Origin: Brachionus koreanus
Taxonomy: Eukaryota; Rotifera; Eurotatoria; Ploima; Brachionidae
Direction of reading: 5' to 3'
NCBI GenBank assembly: GCA_016987375.1
Contig: PJRA01000272.1
Location: 1,832,291-1,844,361, forward strand
Length of the DNA: 12,071 bases
Notes under the pieces: model-generated
What the model was told of the DNA's origin: nothing
The model's database searches: none
The model's input: only the letters and a program-made list of their open reading frames with translations
Position numbers and translations under genes: made by a program
Shown here: positions 8,346 to 12,071 of the stretch, one piece after another
Position numbering within the stretch: the first letter of the stretch is position 1
How the letters are laid out: each line of letters starts with the position of its first letter

Positions 8346-8389
8346 ACAAACTTAATCAAATTAAAATCCATTAATTTGATTAAGTTTGT
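8346..8389. repeat. Perfect 19-bp inverted repeat with 6-nt spacer
   Basis: ACAAACTTAATCAAATTAA (8346-8364) is followed by AATCCA and then its exact reverse complement (8371-8389). A weaker GCCAAA/TTTGGC pair just outside (about 8333-8338 and 8392-8397) may extend the stem. It lies about 270 bp upstream of the homeobox start. It could be a small foldback element, an RNA hairpin in a leader or a MITE relic. The stem is short for an animal miRNA precursor. Confidence 0.8.
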
Positions 8390-8621
8390 TTTTTTGGCTT
8401 TGTTGAAGCTATGCGTTGCAATCAGAGAAGAAAAATTTAAAATCGAATTAAATTTCGACAAAAAAAGAGTCACAAAATTGAGTTTTAAAATTTGCCAACA
8501 AAATAATTGGCCTTAATGATTCTTTATTTTGTTACCAGATACCTGAATTTAAATCCAATTTTTGGCCTTTAGAATTAAATTAACTATTTTATTTAAATTA
8601 GAATTTATTTTTATTTTTCTT

Positions 8622-8634
8622 CAAATTTAATTAG
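8622..8634 (+). promoter_or_regulatory. Acceptor-like site just upstream of the Phox2-like start
   Basis: A T-rich stretch (about 8604-8622) is followed by AAATTTAATTAG ending at 8634, 26 nt before the ATG. It could be the 3' splice site of a 5'-leader intron or of spliced-leader trans-splicing. Neither can be shown from this sequence. Confidence 0.3.
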
Positions 8635-8660
8635 TTTTAATTAAGACTTGATAACCCACG

Positions 8661-9809
8661 ATGAGCTCCTCGCCTGTTGTTAATTTTTCTTTTAATTTAG
8701 ATAATTTGATTATGAATGATTTAAGTTCGTTTTTATCATCTAATTTGCACTCAGCCACTGATTCAACTGAAGAGCACAACCAAAATTTTACAAATTTTTC
8801 CAACATTGAATTCGACCTACATGCTGCAACCAACACCTATTACCCAAACCATACATTACCAATTCAGCAAGAATCGCTGTCTATTTCACAACAGGCTCAT
8901 TTTAGTCCAAACATAGATTTTTTTAACAATTCACATATTCATTCGATTCCTAAACTACCAGAATCAAATTTTGAATCCAGCTATGATCTTGATTCTAGCA
9001 ACAACCAAAATTATAAAAATTTTAATTTAAATCCGGTTTATTCGCCTTCATGCACTGGTAAAGCTATATTTAAAAAAAAATTTGTTTTAAAAAATTTTTA
9101 TTGTTTTTTTTTTCTCAACAAAAAAATTAATTTAATTTTAAATTAAGCCATTAACCAGCCATTTAGTGAAAATAATACATCAGCTAAATGGGGAATGAAC
9201 AGTTTACCGAGTCCTTCACTAATACCAAGAGAAGACCAAGCTTCATCGACCATAAAGTACACGTCTGGTGGAAGCAACTATTCGAGCGATGATGTCAAGA
9301 TTAGAAAACAACGTAGAATACGAACGACTTTTTCGACAATACAATTTCGTGAATTAGAAAAAATATTCGAGGAGACTCATTATCCAGATGTGTACACCAG
9401 AGAGGAGATAGCTTTGAAAATAGGCCTGTCTGAAGCAAGAGTACAGGTATGGTTTCAAAATAGAAGAGCAAAATTTCGTAAGGACAAAATAAAGTCAGGT
9501 AAATCGGCTGCAAAAGTGGTAAAATCGGACAAAGTTAGCAACTCTTCGAATGAATTGAGTGCTGAGACAAACAATTGGATTTATGGTAGTCAAATTTATA
9601 ATAATGGTATTGCACAACATCAGTCAATCGATTCAACTCCTTCACCCGACTCGATCTCTTCTTCCTCTTCACTTTCATCTTCGTTTTTAACATCTAACTG
9701 TCTAAATACAACAAATTGTTCAAATAGTTTGCTAACTATACCTAACAATTTAAGTGGAACTTCTAGTCCTTCTGATGGTACATCTAGTAGTGTTTTTTAT
9801 CAAATATAG
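8661..9809 (+). CDS. Phox2: Paired-like homeobox transcription factor, Phox2-type, two exons
   Basis: Nuclear DNA-binding transcription factor; in animals Phox2 specifies autonomic, visceral and noradrenergic neurons. Exon 1 is 8661-9057 and exon 2 is 9148-9809, joined over a 90-nt GT-AG intron (G|CC, Ala133), giving 352 residues. The homeodomain is residues 187-246 (9309-9488). It has [27 protein letters not shown] and [16 protein letters not shown], with Gln at homeodomain position 50 (residue 236), the paired-like state. YTREE.ALKI and AKFRK point to Phox2/Arix rather than Arx, Otp or Shox types. No paired domain or OAR motif is seen. The flanks are low in conservation: the N-terminus is Asn/Ser-rich, and the C-terminus is Ser/Thr/Asn-rich without the polyalanine of vertebrate PHOX2B. 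The ATG at 8661 is the first in frame. Confidence 0.92.
9058..9147 (+). other. Phox2-like intron 1 (90 nt)
   Basis: GTAAAG donor at 9058 and AAG acceptor ending at 9147. The frames on both sides join only with this acceptor: the CAG ending at 9158 or the TAG ending at 9166 would shift the frame. If retained, the intron adds a short tail ending in TAA at 9144-9146 and removes the homeodomain. Confidence 0.85.
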
Positions 9810-9884
9810 TCTTTAGTTTTTCTCTTTTTTTTTAAATTTTTTTGTGAATTTTAGTTTAAATGTTTTCGAAATTAATTTTTTACA

Positions 9885-9890
9885 AATAAA
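9885..9890 (+). terminator. Poly(A) signal for the Phox2-like gene
   Basis: AATAAA 75 nt past the TAG stop, after a T-rich stretch; a reasonable distance for a short 3' untranslated region. Confidence 0.65.
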
Positions 9891-10356
9891 GAATTTGAAC
9901 ATAGTTACAAAATTTGCTGTTGTTATTTTACACAAAAATCCGAAATTAGATAAAATTTAATCAGATTTATTTTTTTCTTATTTGGCTAAATAAAGGTTGA
10001 AAAGTAGTATTTAATGAAAATAGTAAGATTTTTCGATGTACAGTAATGTTTAATTTTTTTTCCAACAATTTAAATAACGTATGATAACTTACTATATTTT
10101 TGCAAAAATTATTGTGACAGAAATAATCGTATCACAGCATAGATATCTTAATTACGAAAAAAAGACGCAAAAACTCATAAAGGAATTGAATATTTACTTA
10201 AATTTTATTCTTATTTTTTAAACTAAATAATAAGATGAAACATTTTTTTCAATTTTACTTTAATCAAGCAAAAAATAAACATGACAAGTCAAGTAAGTCA
10301 GCTCTAATTTAAAACTTAGTTCCAATTCTCAAGTGAAACATTGGCAAATCCTATGT
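9891..10356. other. AT-rich intergenic DNA downstream of the homeobox gene
   Basis: There is no coding frame or structured repeat that I can support on either strand. Confidence 0.5.
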
Positions 10357-10387
10357 TAACACTCAAAACCCGAAGAGGTCACCTCTG
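10357..10387 (+). mobile_element. Orphan TTAA transposon end related to the MITE at 7370
   Basis: TTAA (10357-10360) is followed by CACTCAAAACCCGAAGAGGT and C. This matches 18 of the first 21 bases of the left terminus at 7370. Directly inside is a palindrome AGAGGT-C-ACCTCT (10375-10387). The orientation means the element should run rightwards, but no inverse copy (GAGTG followed by TTAA) is found before 12071. It is therefore either a larger element leaving the window or a solo end. Confidence 0.6.
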
Positions 10388-10638
10388 GACCAAGCTATAA
10401 TATTTTTTTTACATTTGAGCGCATGCTCTAGTAGCGTAATCACGTGTTTAGGTCCGCATCAATGACTAAAAGCCTTCAAAGCTCGATTTTAGCATAGCAT
10501 TGTATCTGAAAGCTTTACAAATGTGGTATTACATCTCAATAACAGCTTAATTCAGCACTAGATCATATTTTTAAAACAAACACTTAAATAAACAATTTCG
10601 TGGACGAGTCTTGACCATATGACAACGCAAAAGACTTA

Positions 10639-10689
10639 ATGGACGATAAAAGGTATCTTTTCGATGATATCACTGAAGCTCAAATACAT
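10639..10689 (+). CDS. Possible first coding exon (17 codons)
   Basis: ATG at 10639 opens MDDKRYLFDDITEAQIH and ends exactly at a strong donor, GTGAGT (10690). In-frame codons upstream go back to a TGA near 10610 (PYDNAKDL precedes the Met). The composition is more coding-like than its surroundings and acidic. It lies about 280 bp inside the orphan TTAA end, so it could be the start of an autonomous transposase, or an unrelated host gene continuing past the window. No downstream exon is found, so this is tentative. Confidence 0.25.
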
Positions 10690-11923
10690 GTGAGTAATCC
10701 CAGGAACCCATTCTTAATAGGATCCTAATTAGGGACTTGCCAGGAATTTACTCAAAAATCTAACCATTTTCCGGACCAAAATCCTGATACAGCAAAGTAA
10801 AGGTTCCTAATCCAGCTTGGTATAGGATCCTAAGGCAGACACCTTAAGAGTCCTATAAGATTATTTAGTTCTTGAATAAACTTAAAAGATCTTTTTTGAT
10901 TTAAAAAGAATTTTAAAAACAAGAAAAGTCAAGAATTAATTAGGATCGTATGCTATCTTAAAAAATCTCTACAATAAAGATTCAAAGATTCTATTAAGAT
11001 TTAAAAAAGATATTTTAAAGGGATTTTATCAAGCTTTTAAGTTGCAAAGTTGGGCATCAAATTGAATAAACAAAATCGATTTTTTTTTAAAATTTATTAA
11101 ACTAAATAATATAGATAATAGAATGAATAAATAAGTTTTGATAAAGATGTTTCTATTAGCGATAGATCGAGAATAAAAAAAAAGTTTTAAATTCGATTCA
11201 ATATTCAAAATTAAGTTTTAATAAATGAAGTAGTATTATTAAGTTTAAGATTTATAATGAATCTTATTTCGGACAAATTAAATATTTTTTAGATATTTTT
11301 TTATACAGTTCTAATTCCTTATGATATCATCAAAAATAATTTTATAGACTATTTAAAAGTAAGAGTACCTAAAAACTAACTATACATAGAAGAATTACAT
11401 TATTTTAAGGAAATTAAAATTATATTTTTATGAAATGAAAACTTTGTTTACTTTATTTTAATAAAATTTTACTTGCAATTTTGAATGTTTAGTCATTAGA
11501 AAAAATCCATAAATTTTCTTGATCAATTCCAATTAAAAGAAAAAGTATTCGACAATCCTATGAATTCCCTAAAAATCCTTAACTTAAGGAAATCTAATGA
11601 TGAATTCTCTTACTCCTAAAGAAAACTATAAGAATCCTGATTCAAGAAAAATTAAGATTGTATAGGTAGGAATCTTATCAGGCTACATTAAAAATACTTA
11701 AAAGAAAAAAACCTTTATAAAAATCTTTTCAATTTCTTGAAAATTCCTAAAAATAAGATCTTGATTAAAAATCTTACAAGAACACTTAAGACAGATCTTA
11801 ATACTATCTTAATTTATCTTTTGATTTTCAAGATTCTTTAAGAATCTTGGTAGGAATATCAGGAAAAAATCTTAGTAAGCAAGATTTCAAACAAAATTCA
11901 ATTAAGAACTTTTTATGATCCTA
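10690..11923. repeat. About 1.2 kb of motif-dense, cryptically repetitive DNA
   Basis: This stretch is dominated by variants of AAGATT/AATCTT, CTTAAG and GGATCCTAA. The palindrome TAGGATCCTA occurs exactly twice (10718-10727 and 10823-10832). A perfect palindrome, CAAGATTCTT-T-AAGAATCTTG, lies at 11829-11849. AAGATCTT- and TAGGAATCTT-like words recur on both strands. There are no long tandem units and no coding frame. Confidence 0.55.
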
Positions 11924-11950
11924 AATAATAGTAATAATAATAATAATAGT
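11924..11950. repeat. Imperfect (AAT)n microsatellite
   Basis: AAT units interrupted by AG, at the right edge of the motif-dense tract. Confidence 0.8.
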
Positions 11951-11966
11951 TAATATTCTACGGTCA

Positions 11967-11985
11967 AGTTTAGTTTAACTAAACT
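11967..11985. repeat. 19-bp palindrome
   Basis: AGTTTAGTT-T-AACTAAACT is a perfect 9-bp inverted repeat with a single central base. Its role is unknown. Confidence 0.6.
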
Positions 11986-12071
11986 GACAAAGCAGGAAGA
12001 CTAACGTAATCCCGCTATAGTAGACTTTTCGTTATTTTTGTTTTTACCGACATTGTCCAATCTATTTTTGA

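Noticed and set aside
8627..8836. Minus-strand open frame over the Phox2-like exon 1
   Set aside because: Shadow of the real exon; no recognisable domain.
9301..9513. Minus-strand open frame over the homeobox
   Set aside because: Antisense of the conserved homeodomain; no independent support.
12020..12060. TAGTAGACTTTTCGTT near the right edge, resembling another pogo-type end
   Set aside because: Similarity to the 200-225 terminus is loose and the sequence ends too soon to test for a partner.
1..12071. CRISPR array, bacterial operon, defence or toxin system
   Set aside because: No direct-repeat/spacer array and no bacterial gene signals; the window has spliced animal genes and decayed transposons.

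Overview
The window looks like an AT-rich animal nuclear genome segment. The genes are split by GT-AG introns, most of them very short (49-90 nt) with a few of about 460-580 nt. The standard code is used, poly(A) signals are AATAAA, and there is a metazoan homeobox gene. A small AT-rich bilaterian such as a monogonont rotifer fits, but that name is a guess from composition and intron size, not from a diagnostic sequence. No bacterial features (operons, Shine-Dalgarno sites, CRISPR arrays) are present.

Layout: 1-225 carries what looks like one end of a pogo/Tigger-like DNA transposon, followed by gene-free AT-rich DNA. 1184-5215 (minus strand) is a complete seven-exon gene for the nuclear exosome 3'-5' exonuclease Rrp6/EXOSC10. 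All splice phases close and give a 925-residue protein with its full catalytic set. About 330 bp of probable promoter DNA (5216-5541) separates it from plus-strand sequence. At 5620-5836 lies a C-rich patch with a broken C2H2 zinc finger, probably a retrotransposon relic. At 5915-6395 lies a small, unrecognised gene model with a 17-nt microexon and an ATG that exists only after splicing.

From 6400 to 8640 is a transposon-littered intergenic region. It has a decayed mariner-family transposase N-terminus (minus strand, 6786-7041), a 217-bp TTAA-flanked inverted-repeat MITE (7370-7586), a cluster of forkhead-like sites and a perfect 19-bp hairpin. 8661-9809 (plus) is a two-exon paired-like homeobox gene, best matched to Phox2, with an uninterrupted homeobox. 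Downstream, at 10357, is an orphan end of the same TTAA transposon family. Then come a possible short first exon (10639-10689) and about 1.2 kb of DNA unusually dense in AAGATT/AATCTT and TAGGATCCTA motifs.

The two conserved genes are functionally unrelated (RNA decay and a neural transcription factor). I see no evidence of a gene cluster or a novel defence-type system; the accessory content is decayed mobile DNA.
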